Assembly (NCBI RefSeq): GCF_049243985.1
Contig: NC_135372.1
Span: 26,654,201 to 26,718,200, forward strand
Direction: 5' to 3'
Length of the DNA: 64,000 nt
Source of the DNA: Paroedura picta
Taxonomy: Eukaryota; Chordata; Lepidosauria; Squamata; Gekkonidae
Shown: piece after piece, positions 35,561 through 45,742 of the stretch
Numbering within the stretch: the first letter of the stretch is position 1
Layout: each line of letters begins with the position of its first letter
Position numbers and translations under genes: made by a program
Notes under the pieces: model-generated
The model's input: only the letters and a program-made list of their open reading frames with translations
Told to the model about the DNA's origin: nothing
Databases searched by the model: none

Positions 35561-36207
35561 AGTCACTGGCTGAAGGAGGGGGCTGGGGGGGGGGGAACCA
35601 CACGATCGGGTTAGACAATCCTTCCATAAAAGCCAGGAAACTTTGCTAAGTGTGAGGGGGGTAAGGCGTATATTAAAAAGAAATAATACTTTTTGCAATA
35701 TGTGTTTATTAAATTGCTGCTTTTTTTAAGAAAAGAGAGAGAGTCCGTCTTGGCTAGAACACGGCTGATCTTAGATTTGAGCATTGGTGGTTTGTATAGT
35801 CGAGGGAGTAATAAGGAACAGAATTATATCTAAACGTAAAGTGTCCAATTTGGAGAATTTTTTGTTTGGCTGTGGGATATGAAGTCTTTGACAAGCCCCA
35901 GCCAAATCTTGGCATAATATTAAAAGGTTGCAGTTCAAGGCTCGGACCCCCGCCCCCAAAAAAAGACACTTATAGGGGTCAGGAAGTGATAGGTCCAGCG
36001 TTTTGGACTGCTTCTGAACCAGTAAACACTCATGTCCATTGACACAGCCAGAAAATGGTTTGAATCTGGTTTCGCTCCTACAGCAGATAATTTCCTGGGG
36101 TTAGCGATGACTCTTTGCTGCCCTGTCGTAGAACTGGGACTCAAAACTAGATTCAAACCAGTTTATGTTTGCTGCATAGACATAAAGCTCATCCTGCAGA
36201 CCTTCCG

Positions 36208-36328
36208 GTGCGGAGGTGGCCAAATGTCCATGGATTACAATCCCCAGGATCCCCTGCCAGTGCTGGCAGGGGCCCATGGGAATTGTAGTCCACGGACATT
36301 TGGCAAGCCAGTTTGGCCACCCCAGCCG
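36208..36328. mobile_element. Palindromic hAT MITE, older copy
   Basis: The arms aaatgtccatggattacaat and aattgtagtccacggacatt pair around ctgccagtgctggcag; the ends are decayed. Confidence 0.75.
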
Positions 36329-36329
36329 T

Positions 36330-39040
36330 ATGCTTGTGTGCATTTTCCTCGAGGAAGGACATGAGTGCCTCTGCATGTGTGTTTGAAAGGATCGTCATCT
36401 CGGGAATACCAAGACGGGCCTGAGGTCTTTCCTGGTACCTCTCACACCACGCCTCCGTTCGGGAGAGGGCCTGGATGCCAGTCAACTTAAACACAGCGGG
36501 TTAGTTGTAGTCAGTCAAATTAAAAGTAATTAACTGTTCAGAATAAGCAAGCGACAAAAGGAAAAGAAAAGAAAGAGAAGCCAGCAGAAGTATGAAATAC
36601 ACGAAATACCAAAAATATTTACAAGCCGTGCCTCTTCACTTTACTGCTGGCAAGTAGCTCCTTCGTGCTCCCCCCCCCAAATTAAATTTCTTCTTCCTCG
36701 AATTGCAATCTGTGGCCTTCTTTTTGTGTGTACGGGGGGGATCGGGGGGGGGGGATTTGGTACCCGATGTACACTTTCCCCTTTACACCAAGGTAGTGTG
36801 CTTTTGGGACTGGCTGGGGGGGGGGGTCAAGAAGGAACATGGAGGGTAGGGCTACCACTGCCTGGTGTTTTGTGTTTTTTTTTCTATATTAGGATTGTGA
36901 CTTCTCCGAAGGAAGCATAGTGGATTAACTGTACACTTTGTAAGCAATTAATTAACACACTAAATTTGCATATGGGGTTAGTTTGGATAATGGGAGGGGA
37001 GATCCTTGTTTTGCTTTTCAATCTTTCATTCCCATGTCATGGGAAGCATCTCTTAGACCGTTTATGCACTGGGAACTTCAGTGCCCCAGCTCCCATGCAG
37101 GAGCCCAAATTGGGGGCAGATGAGGTGCACCAGGCCAAATGCTCCCCCATGTGGGTGCAGGAAGAGGTGGGGCAACCTGCCATGACTAAAACTCCAGCCT
37201 GCAGCCCAGCATGAAACCTCCAGTGCGTAAACGGTCTTAGAGGAGACATTTACCTTCTGGGCCTGAACAGAAAAACTGCCTTTGCTAAAATGGGCTTCTC
37301 CTCATTCCTATTTTCGGCATTCCTGTAGCTTATGCTTCCCCCCCCCCCCCCCCCGTTCAGCACACATTTTGCACCCTCTGCTGGTTGGTTTGATAGCACA
37401 CTGTTTCATATCTCGCATGAAAAGATTTCTTTTTCAATCTGTCTTTATTATATTTCTGCTGGACCTAAAGCAGTGTGACATGGAATGAACCTCTGCAGAG
37501 AGCAAAACACATGCAGAAAAGGGGAGGAAAAACCCGGAAATGGCAGGAGTAAACTAAGGAGGGAATTGACGCCAATGTTAGGCGTTCCACCTTACGCGAG
37601 AAAGGGGAATGCTTCCTCTGAGGTTGTATTGGGAGAGGCATTCCCTTTTTCATTGTTGTTGGAAGTGGCATTCCTCAGTCATTCCTTCCTACATGTGAGA
37701 GAAGGAAGATGCCTCTTCTGAGGGGGCTATTGTCTCTTGCTTATACATACACATACGTTTGGTTTCTAATTTATTTGAATTTGGAGGCACTCTCTAAATC
37801 CAGTCTAAAGAATTTTCTCCAGTGAACCAAACCAGTTAGAGAAGTATCGATGTGCTCTGAAGGATGTCAGCGTGGGGTGAAGTTCCATATCTTTCATTCA
37901 GACTTATGCCCCCCTCCCCAAATGTGAATAGGATGGCATATTTACAGTGGGTGAGGCAACCCCCTTCCCCCATACTAGCTTGGTTTCATCATTTTTTCAC
38001 AGACCCCAAATATGACTGGGATGGGGAGCAAAGCTTGGGTGTGGATCAGAGGTCCACTGTCACTTAGCTCCTCTGGGAGCCTGGTTGTGGTCCATGTGTG
38101 TGTGTGTGTGGGGAGGGGGTTGAGGTCTGTCCTGTTGAGGTCTGTCCCTTCCTGACTGCCCAGTTTGTCTATACTCCCCATTATCTTCAATGGACACTCC
38201 TTATCTGTCATCCAACATTGTTCAGTTTGGGGAACCTCATCTTTTGGCTCTGATTTCCATTGTCTTTGTATTACTCTTGAGGAGGGCCATGTTGAAGGCA
38301 GAGTCCAGAGGAGAGGCAAAGAGAAGGAGCATGCCTAAGATCCAAATGGGAAGTTTTTAATGTCCTTTTTCCCTTCCCGCCCCTTTCCCTTCCACACACC
38401 CCATCCCCGTATTCTTTTTTGTATTCCTAATTTTGGAGTATATTTCTTCTGCTCCACCCCGCCCCTGTGCCCCCATTCTTTGTCATTTATATTTTACAGA
38501 AATAATTAGTTACTCACTCACACTTTTTGTTTTTGTTTTGCTTCTTGCTTGCTATTTCATATTAACACAGTACAAAATCACACTGACGCAACAGGGAAAC
38601 GTGAGCCATTCCCTCCTCATAGATGGCAAATCTACACGCCCCGCCCACAGACACACACACCAGGTAGAAACTGGTCCAATCTTTCTTTATTCTTCTGAGG
38701 CTGTTTTTCAGCACCCTCTTCAAACTACAATTCCCAGGATTCCTTGCAAGGGGAAGTTGATGATTGATATAAACCCGGTACCTCTCTAAAAGCATGCATT
38801 TTCAATGCACTGGGTTCCATGCGTAATCCAGATTTCCTTTTCTGTTTCCATTGGCAATCTGGTTCCAGCAATTGGAAGCTTACTGCTCCATTTGAGCAAC
38901 AACAATAATGCCCCCTCTCACACACATTCCCCCCTCCTGATAATGGCTCTGTTCCCTGATGCTCTCTCAATAGCATTTCTATGCGTTACTGTTAGCTAAT
39001 GCGCCTCCCTTTTTATGTACTGAAAAGTTGACGCTGGTTT

Positions 39041-39042
<2 letters not shown>
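36330..39042 (+). other. Unique sequence, possible distal 3' UTR
   Basis: No gene or assigned repeat. Long C run at about 37338-37354, G runs near 36735 and 36820, and an AT-rich block at 36890-36970. 37040-37240 contains an inverted pair (agaccgtttatgcactggga and ctccagtgcgtaaacggtct). Confidence 0.4.

Positions 39043-39075
<33 letters not shown>
39043..39075 (+). repeat. (CT)n microsatellite
   Basis: An uninterrupted CT run of about 16 units ahead of the A-rich block and the ATTAAA signal. Confidence 0.9.
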
Positions 39076-39082
<7 letters not shown>

Positions 39083-39192
39083 TCCCCTATGCAAAAGGAA
39101 AAAAAATCCAAAAGGACAATTTTAAAAAAGGGAAAAAAAAAGTGGAAAAAAATAAGAAAAGAACAAAAAAAATTGAGAAAAATGTATAAAAA

Positions 39193-39198
39193 ATTAAA
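39193..39198 (+). promoter_or_regulatory. Candidate distal poly(A) signal (ATTAAA)
   Basis: ATTAAA sits in an A-rich block and is followed within 20-45 nt by a T/GT-rich stretch (tactgtctctgtgtctgctt), as expected for a cleavage site and its downstream element. A (CT)n run lies about 120 bp upstream. If used, it would give NFIC a 3' UTR of about 17 kb. This is only a motif call. Confidence 0.35.
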
Positions 39199-39359
39199 TA
39201 AGCTATGCTTTCAACTGTCGTACTGTCTCTGTGTCTGCTTTTGACCTCTGAGAAAATTTGCTGCTCTAGAAAACATGGACTTTCAGAATTTTCTATGAAA
39301 TGCTACCAAGGCTCCTGGGATGGATTCTCTGCATGGGCTCAGAGGCCATGTCCTAATGA

Positions 39360-39560
39360 ACAAATTGAGGGGGGGGGGGAGTTCATCAAATGTCACAGAA
39401 TCCACCCTCCAAAGCTGACATTTTCTCTGGGGGAACCTTCTTTTTTTTCGTGTTGTAATCATACTTTCTCTGTGGGACTTGATCCTGGTTGCCTGCAGAT
39501 CAAGTGTGATTCAGAGAGCCCTGCACTTCCCACTGGGAGGTTGGCAACGCTAGACTCATA
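39360..39560 (+). repeat. Fragment of the 'cctggaggttggcaac' repeat
   Basis: The words gaatccaccctccaaagctg, cattttctctgggggaacc and gggaggttggcaacgctaga match the copies at 42408, 43340 and 52625. Diverged. Confidence 0.65.
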
Positions 39561-39857
39561 CAAGGTCAGAAAATCCACGCTTTCCCTTCGAGGCTTGGGA
39601 AACAATTTAGTGAGGCAGGGGGACACTCGAAAGGTGCACAGTTTCCCCATGATTTTGTGCAAACGTCCCAGGTGTGTGTGAAGGGAAGAGGGGGGGAAAT
39701 TGCTTCTGATTCCGATCTTCCTCTTTGGGAAGGGAAATGTTCTTGGAGGAAGAAGCAGCACATGTTACCCTTCTGCTGCTTTGATCCCTCCCACTGTCTC
39801 CATTAATAGCTGTGCCTCCTGGATGACAGGTGTATTTTATACAGTCCTCAGCCAAAT

Positions 39858-40145
39858 ATTCATAGAAGCATAGATCTGGAAGGAGTTCAACAGGCCATCT
39901 AGTCTCACCCCCTGCTCAGTGCAGGATCAGCCTCAAGCATCCAGGATAAGGATCTGTCCAGCCGCTGCTTGAAAACCGCCAGTGAGGGGGAGCTCCCCAC
40001 CTCCTTTGGCAGCCCATTCCACTGCTGAACTAGACTCACAGAATCCTAGAGTGGGAAGGGGCCATGCAGGCCATCTAGTCCCACCCCCTGCTCAGTGCAG
40101 AATCAGCCTCAAGCATCCAGGAGAAGGATCTGTCCAGCCGCTGCA
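39858..40145 (-). mobile_element. Two CR1 3' tails in tandem
   Basis: Two successive starts of the reversed CR1 end: atagaagcatagatctggaa at about 39863 and cagaatcctagagtgggaag at about 40039, each followed by ggccatctagtc, ccccctgctcagtgcag and tctgtccagccgctgc. The mirror situation of 15640-15965. Confidence 0.85.
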
Positions 40146-41260
40146 CAGAGAGGGCTGCCAAGTACGGGAATGCATGCAATCAGGTTCTTCCCCATGCCCA
40201 CCATTTATATTTATTTTGGGAACGTCCCTTTCCTCGTTATAACTCCGGACACTGGGGGAAGGGAGAGGGGAGGTGATCGAAGGTGCAGAATGGTGGGATT
40301 AAGGGGCACAATGAAAACAAAGGCACCATGTCGTGAAAAATACAATTTGGGAAAAGGGGAAGGGAGCAATGCATGATGGGAGGTTGCCTCCATCATTTAC
40401 ATGTTGCAGATATTGACTGGGGAAAGAAGGGAATGAAAGCTCAAATGTGGAAAGGTAGAATCTTCTAATCTCCAGATCCACAGTCCTAACCACTAACCCC
40501 AAACTGGCTCTGCCATCCAAAGACAAAATAGGGCTGACCCTAGATCTGCTGTGCTTGGGCTAGGCCGGGCCATCCGGGTCAGGGTCTCCAGGGTCATGAA
40601 CAGCCTTCCCCACTTGAAAATCACCCTGTTGGAAGTGTAACTCAGCTATTGGTCTTTTTGGTTTTTCTTGCCAGGGCTTAAGCAAGCCTGAGGGGCGGTG
40701 GGATAGATCAGGAAACCTGCATGGCAGACACACTTTCCAAATGCATCGCGGGGCTTCCCGACAGCTGCCTTTGAAGGCTATATAAGGCTATATAATACAT
40801 CTGGCTTTGCAGACGCCGACATCATGTGAAGTTTGAGTTAGCACAGCCAGGGGCTGCCGATCGATCTCCTCCTCGACAAACATGTGAAATCTTTTTTTTT
40901 TTAACTCTCCAAGCTAGCAGCGACTGCATCTTGCAGCAGCAAGTAGTCCATAAATCAAGGCTGTGTTGCATCTGTGTAAAAAAAAACAACAACAACCCAA
41001 ACCCACCAACTCCCTGCTACTCCTTCTCCCTACTGAATGCATAAAGGACTCTCTGGCCACAATAGCAATTCTGAATCAGGTGCATTTATTTTTTTCTCTG
41101 CCCAACGCAGAGAGGTGTTCTTGCCAGAGAGCCAAATCATCTGTCGACTTGGGGGTTGGTAAGTGGGGAATATCCTGAAATGATGGCTGCTTTGGAACGG
41201 CTCACCCGGATCATTTTCAAGCTCCAGGTCTGGCTGCCTACCTTTTGCAAATTGAATCTG
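40146..41260 (+). other. Intergenic, small fragments
   Basis: No gene. 40160-40240 (aatgcatgcaatcaggttct, ttgggaacgtccctttcct) resembles 48885-48955. 40450-40515 is a reversed tRNA-SINE end (cagtcctaaccactaacccc). Confidence 0.45.
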
Positions 41261-41539
41261 GGGAGGATTATATCAGCCTCTTCCAACCTTTTGACCCCTG
41301 AAATATTTTTTTCAGGTTTTGGGGAACCCGGTAAGTTAGCGATTCCCAACCTGTGGGCCATGGACCACATGTGGTCCTTCGACTAATTGGAGGTGGGCCC
41401 CGAAGGACACCTTTCCCCCCCTCTGGCCCTTTACTTCATCCCCCCCAGCCCTTTACAACACACTTCATTGTTGTGGCGCGTCTGTATCTTATTTTGAAGG
41501 GGTGTTTAAACATTACCATAGCGATCAGAGAGTGTTAGG

Positions 41540-41656
41540 GCAGTGGTTGAGAGTAGAGGAGTAAACTACCCCCCCCCCCACTGGGCCTCAGTAAAAGGCG
41601 TTGAGTGGTCCCCGGCGTTGAGTGGTCCCCGGCGATAAAAAGGTTGGGGACCACTG
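41540..41656 (-). mobile_element. hAT of the CAGTGGTCCCC group, deleted copy
   Basis: It ends ggttggggaccactg and in reverse carries actgggcctcagtaaaa, like the copies at 28044 and 45429. A 17-bp piece, ggcgttgagtggtcccc, is repeated twice in tandem. The left end is uncertain. Confidence 0.65.
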
Positions 41657-42407
41657 CTGTAAGTGGACAAAGAAATAAGATGCAGGAGCCAGCCGATCAA
41701 TCCTTCCATTGATCACTTACCATTCTTCCATTGTGGAAAAAGAGACCGGCCCGTTAAGCAACAGGGGAAGGGGGTCCAGGGACGTCTAGTGATGTCAGCG
41801 GCCATCTGAACTTCTGGGAAAGGCTGCGGGGCCCCTGGGGAACCCCCTGGAACCCTGGCTTATACCCACGCCATTCCCCCCCTGGAAATTGTGCACACTT
41901 CAGTTACCTGTGCACCCACCAGTAGACATGCCCCGCTGTCCGTGCTTGTCCAAAAGCACATTTGTGTCAAAACGGCACGGCTGAAGAAGTGCAAGGACCA
42001 CAAGCCATCCCTCGGCATAGACAAGAAAATGCAGGGGCGGGGGATGGGGCTGGTTCCTCCCTGCGCCAAGGTCACCCAGGAAGGCAAAGCGGCTTCTCTC
42101 CCTCCCCGGCCTGCCGCCTCCAGGCCCAGAGTGCTTTCAATTCTGCCGCAAAGCAGTCCCCAGAAACGCTGACGCTGCTCTCTGCCAGGACGCGGCCTGC
42201 CTCCTGCCTGCAGGCGGCCTTGGTGCTGCGGCTCAACACAATGCCTCCCTCCTAGCATCGCTCTCAGGGACAATAAAGGCCGCCGGGTTTGGGGATTTAA
42301 AAAAAAAAAACAAAACCTGGTGAGGTTTTAAAAATTACCCTCCCTCCGTTTTAAAAAGCCCCCTTTTAACTCAATAAAGTGAATTCTTCGTAGGCGGCAG
42401 GGGAGCA

Positions 42408-42690
42408 GGGTTGCCAGCTTTGGCTGGGGAAATTCCTGGAGATTTGAGGGTGGTAATGTTGCCAGCTCCAGACTGTATATTTTCTGGAGATTTTTGGGAG
42501 GCCGGGGGGGGGGTGGAACCTGTGGAGGGCAGGGCTTAGGGAAAGGGGAGATTCTGCAGGATATAATGCTGTAAAGTTTGCCTTCCAAAGAAGCCATTTT
42601 CTCCAGGGGAACTGGTCCCTTTGACAAGGAAAGCAGTTGTGATTCCGGGAGATCTCCAGCCACCACCTGGAGGTGGCAACTGTACATGGC
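42408..42690 (+). repeat. 'Ttgccagctcc...ggtggcaac' interspersed repeat
   Basis: It runs from cagggttgccagctttggct through ttgccttccaaagaagccat and tctccaggggaactggtccc to acctggaggtggcaactgta. Relatives lie at 43340-43545, 39360 and 52625-52915. Probably an old palindromic-end DNA element; a second ttgccagctcc at 42459 suggests one copy inside another. Confidence 0.65.
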
Positions 42691-42947
42691 CGTACAGGAG
42701 AGATTGAAAAAGAGGCGAAAATCATTTGAGGCTTCTATCAAACCATGTTCTTTATGGAAGCGCAGCTGCAATACAAATCCTGATGAAGACTTTAAAGTCG
42801 AAAGCTCCTTTACTGGAGGTTGCTAGAGAGAGACTCTTCATTCACTATTTACCTACTACAGAGACATTTTTTCTTCAGTGTTGATGCGCTGTTTTGTCCT
42901 TAAAAACAATAATTAGAGAATGGCGTCTGAATTAGAGAAAGGTATAT

Positions 42948-43050
42948 ATATATGTGTGTGTGTGTCTTTCTCTAATTATGTTAACTTTGAATGATCTGTC
43001 TGTGCGTCTGTGCGTCTGTGTGTCTATCTATCTATCTGTCTATCTGTCTA

Positions 43051-43081
<31 letters not shown>

Positions 43082-43090
43082 GTCTATCTG

Positions 43091-43185
<95 letters not shown>

Positions 43186-43188
43186 CTA
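42948..43188 (+). repeat. Compound (TCTA)n / (TCTG)n microsatellite
   Basis: After (TA)n and (TG)n at 42948-42966, an array of TCTG and TCTA units starts near 43020 and becomes pure TCTA from about 43090 to 43185. Flanked on both sides by similar tctctaatt words. Expected to be highly variable in length. Confidence 0.95.
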
Positions 43189-43339
43189 ATTCAGATGGCG
43201 TTCTCTAACTGTATGTATATATCATGATTTATCTATCACCTTACATGGTTAAAAAGATCCCCCCCTTTTGTGGAATCTGAATTAAAAGACGATCCTTACC
43301 TTGTTTATTTGGCCTCAAATGGTTTTTGGCCCCTTTTTC

Positions 43340-43545
43340 GACCACCTGGAGGTTGGCAAGGGTGAAGCCTAGGGAGGGCAGGGTTTGCTGAGGGGAGACA
43401 GCTCAGTGGGGCAGAACCCCTCAGATTCCACCCCCCCTTCCAAAGCAGCCGTTTTCTCTGGGGCTGCTGATCTCTGTAGCCTGGAAACTGGTTGGTCTTA
43501 TGGGAGATCCCCAGGCGCCACCTGGAGGTTGGTACCCCTGTACTG
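43340..43545 (+). repeat. Fragment of the 'ccacctggaggttgg' repeat
   Basis: The words gagggcagggtttgctgagg, ttccaaagcagccgttttct and gccacctggaggttggtacc define it. Same family as 42408. Confidence 0.65.
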
Positions 43546-43929
43546 TGGCCGCCATGTCCATGGATTTGTTCCCAGAGCCCTCACAGAGAGACTGGCTGCA
43601 GCTGCAGGCATCCTCTTTGTGACACGTGAAAGGGATTTCATTGCAAGGCTGGTGTGCCCAGCAAGCGGGGGTGACAGCCTGCGTTATAGAAGCCTGCCCT
43701 CATGGAAATCGGGGAGAGGGGATGTCAGGACTGCACCTGGGCCCAGAACCACACAGGACCTCATGCTCCCCACAACTGTGCTGTTCACGCAGGGAACGTA
43801 AATGGAGCCTAGCTGGACTAGGCCATCTCGCTTGGTACACTGATACCCCCACAGATGCCTGGGCAACACACAAGCAAACCACAGCTGCCGACGCCTCTTC
43901 CCTGGTGTTCCAAGACAGACTGCTCCTGA

Positions 43930-44190
43930 ACATGGAGGTTCCCTTCAGTCACCCTGGCTGCTGATGGTGGAAAGTGCCTTAGAGTGGAAGGTGATTTACG
44001 GCAACTGCAGGAGGGGTGGTGGTCAAGGCAAATGGCATTCAGAGGTGGTTTGCCATTGCCTTCCTCTATGTAGTTGACCCCGGACTTCCCTGAAGGTCTC
44101 CCACCCAAATACTAACAAAGGCTGGCCCTGCTTAGCTTCTGAGATCTGAGGAGCACAGGCTAGCCCAAGCCACCCTGGCTAATCTTTATC
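43930..44190 (-). mobile_element. 5S-rRNA-derived SINE, nearly full
   Basis: Read on the minus strand it begins with a 5S-like head (gatctcagaagctaagcagg, gttagtatttgggtgggaga), then a body aggcaatggcaaaccacctc also found in Sauria-type SINEs. It shows a 5S head joined to a Sauria-like body, i.e. the same LINE partner serving two promoters. Ends are approximate. Confidence 0.8.
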
Positions 44191-44338
44191 TATTTATAAT
44201 AATAATAATTGCATTTATTTATTTTATTATATTTTTATACTGCTCTCCCTTGCGGCTCAGACTGGTTTACAAGGAGGATTCACATTACAGCATTACAGAA
44301 TGCATTACAATGATGAACTTATAACATTACTAACATTA

Positions 44339-44779
44339 TCCGTAAACTGCTCCTGCGGGGGCGGTAAAAATAAAGGAGTAAGGGGTAAGTGGGTGGAGAA
44401 AGGGGCGGGGCGAGTCCTGGATAAAAACTTGAAGGGGCCAATTGGCCTCTCCGAGTATCAGTCCGGGGCCAATAGGGAGCCATGCAGCCCGTCCCAGACT
44501 CGGCCGGGCCAAGCTTCAGCATGGGGCTCGGAGCAGGTCCACCACATCACAGATGTGGTGGGCCTGCTCCGAGCCCCGCGCTGAAGCCAGGGGTTTGGGG
44601 AGGAGGGGGCAGCTACGACAGCGGGGGAGGCTTCAGCGCGGGTCTCCAAGCCCTGCTCTGAAGCTGGGGGCTTGGGGGGGGAGGGTGGCTGGGGGAGGCC
44701 AGGGGGGGCCTCCCGCACCCACCGACCCACTGCCCACTAGCGCCCGCTGTATTTTTGATCCAGCTGGTTTAATTTCTAA
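44339..44779 (+). mobile_element. Non-autonomous Helitron, 441 bp
   Basis: It begins TCCGTAAACTGC after an A (44338), has the shared AAATAAAGGAGTAAGG at 44367-44383, and ends TTTAATTTCTAA before a T (44780). The 3' region cactagcgcccgctgtattt matches the copies at 1685 and 49210, with a weakened subterminal hairpin. The interior holds a long hairpin at about 44512-44586. It is inserted in an older repeat (gcggctcagactggtttaca). Confidence 0.82.
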
Positions 44780-45038
44780 TATATAGTATAGTATATAGTA
44801 TAACCATAAGCTGCACAACTATAGCGTGACTGTAACAGAGTGTGTGGCCGGATTAGGAGTTGCCCTGTGCTGTATCTGCTGGGTGCAGTTAGTGGTAGGG
44901 ACAGGGGCTTCTGGGGGCTCTAGTCAGTGGTGATGCTTCCTTGGCGAAAGGTTTGGTGGAAGAGCCTCACTTGTTAGACTCAAGGCGGATTACACCGAGT
45001 GAGTTAATACAATTGGCAAGACAAGATGTCCACTAAAA

Positions 45039-45420
45039 CAGCGGTCCCCAACCTTCATCTAGTCGGGGACCACGTCTGGGGGTGGGGGAGAGCCAGCAGC
45101 CCGGCTGCCGCAGTTGCTCATAAACGCGCATGCCCAATTGCTGCGCATGCGCGTTTTGGCCACCAGGTGGCGCTAACACGCACACGCAGAGTTGCCGCGC
45201 GTGCGCGTTTTGTCCACCAGGGGGCGTAAACGCTCATGCGCAGCACTTCCGCGCGTGCACGTTAGCGTCACTGGCGCGTCGGCTGGTGCGCCGGCTGCCG
45301 TGCCGGCCTTTTTCCCCCCCTCTCGCTGCAGGGGGGGAGGCAGGCGCGGCCGCTGGCGGACCGGTATGATGGCCTTTGCGGCTTGGTACCGGGCCGCAGT
45401 CCGGGGGTTGGGGACCCCTG
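45039..45420. mobile_element. hAT element with CTCF-like and NRF1-like motifs, 382 bp
   Basis: Ends CAGCGGTCCCCAACC and GGTTGGGGACCCCTG; the exact duplication cactaaaa flanks it (45031-45038 and 45421-45428). Inside are diverged repeats of about 55 bp holding CTCF-like cores (tggccaccaggtggcgcta at 45157-45175, tgtccaccagggggcgtaa at 45211-45229) and NRF1-like words (ctgcgcatgcgcg at 45141-45153, ccgcgcgtgcgcg at 45195-45207). No transposase. Confidence 0.88.
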
Positions 45421-45428
45421 CACTAAAA

Positions 45429-45742
45429 CAGTGGTCCCCAACCTTTTTATCTCCGGGGACCGGTCAAGGCTTGACAATTTTACTGAGGCCCGAGGGGTGG
45501 TAGTCTTTTGCTGAAGGACGTCACTGCTGCCTGAGCCCCTGCTCCGCTTGCTTTCCTGCCAGCGCCCCTGACTTCCCGCCGCCTGCTGGGGGGCGCTGCC
45601 AGCAGCAGCTGCAAAGTGCCACACCGAAGGGGAGCCCCAGCCATGGCAACTGCTGGAGAGGAGGATGAGGAGGAGCCACAGCCCGGTACCGACTGATCTA
45701 CGGACCGGGACCGGTCTCCAGACCGGGGGTTGGGGAGCACTG
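45429..45742. mobile_element. hAT element inserted directly behind the previous one
   Basis: Begins CAGTGGTCCCCAACCTTTTT right after the right-hand duplication of the element at 45039, and ends GGTTGGGGAGCACTG before cactaaac (45743-45750). Same subtype as 28044. The two elements share the 45421-45428 copy of the target. Confidence 0.88.

Larger units (their letters stand above)
28036..39225 (+). other. Possible distal NFIC 3' UTR or downstream flank with inserted repeats
   Basis: The sequence stays mainly unique, with AT-rich blocks (around 30600-32560, 35100-35260, 35640-36200 and 36480-37000) separated by a hAT at 28044, palindromic hAT MITEs, a SINE and fragments. It ends in an A-rich block with ATTAAA at 39193. 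No coding exon is recognisable. It could be the distal part of a long NFIC 3' UTR or just intergenic DNA; sequence alone does not decide. Other AATAAA signals, near 29619, 30773 and 35114, would give shorter ends. Confidence 0.4.

Noticed and set aside
42954-43227. Open frames of repeated YLSI/CLSV residues
   Set aside because: They translate the TCTA/TCTG microsatellite only.
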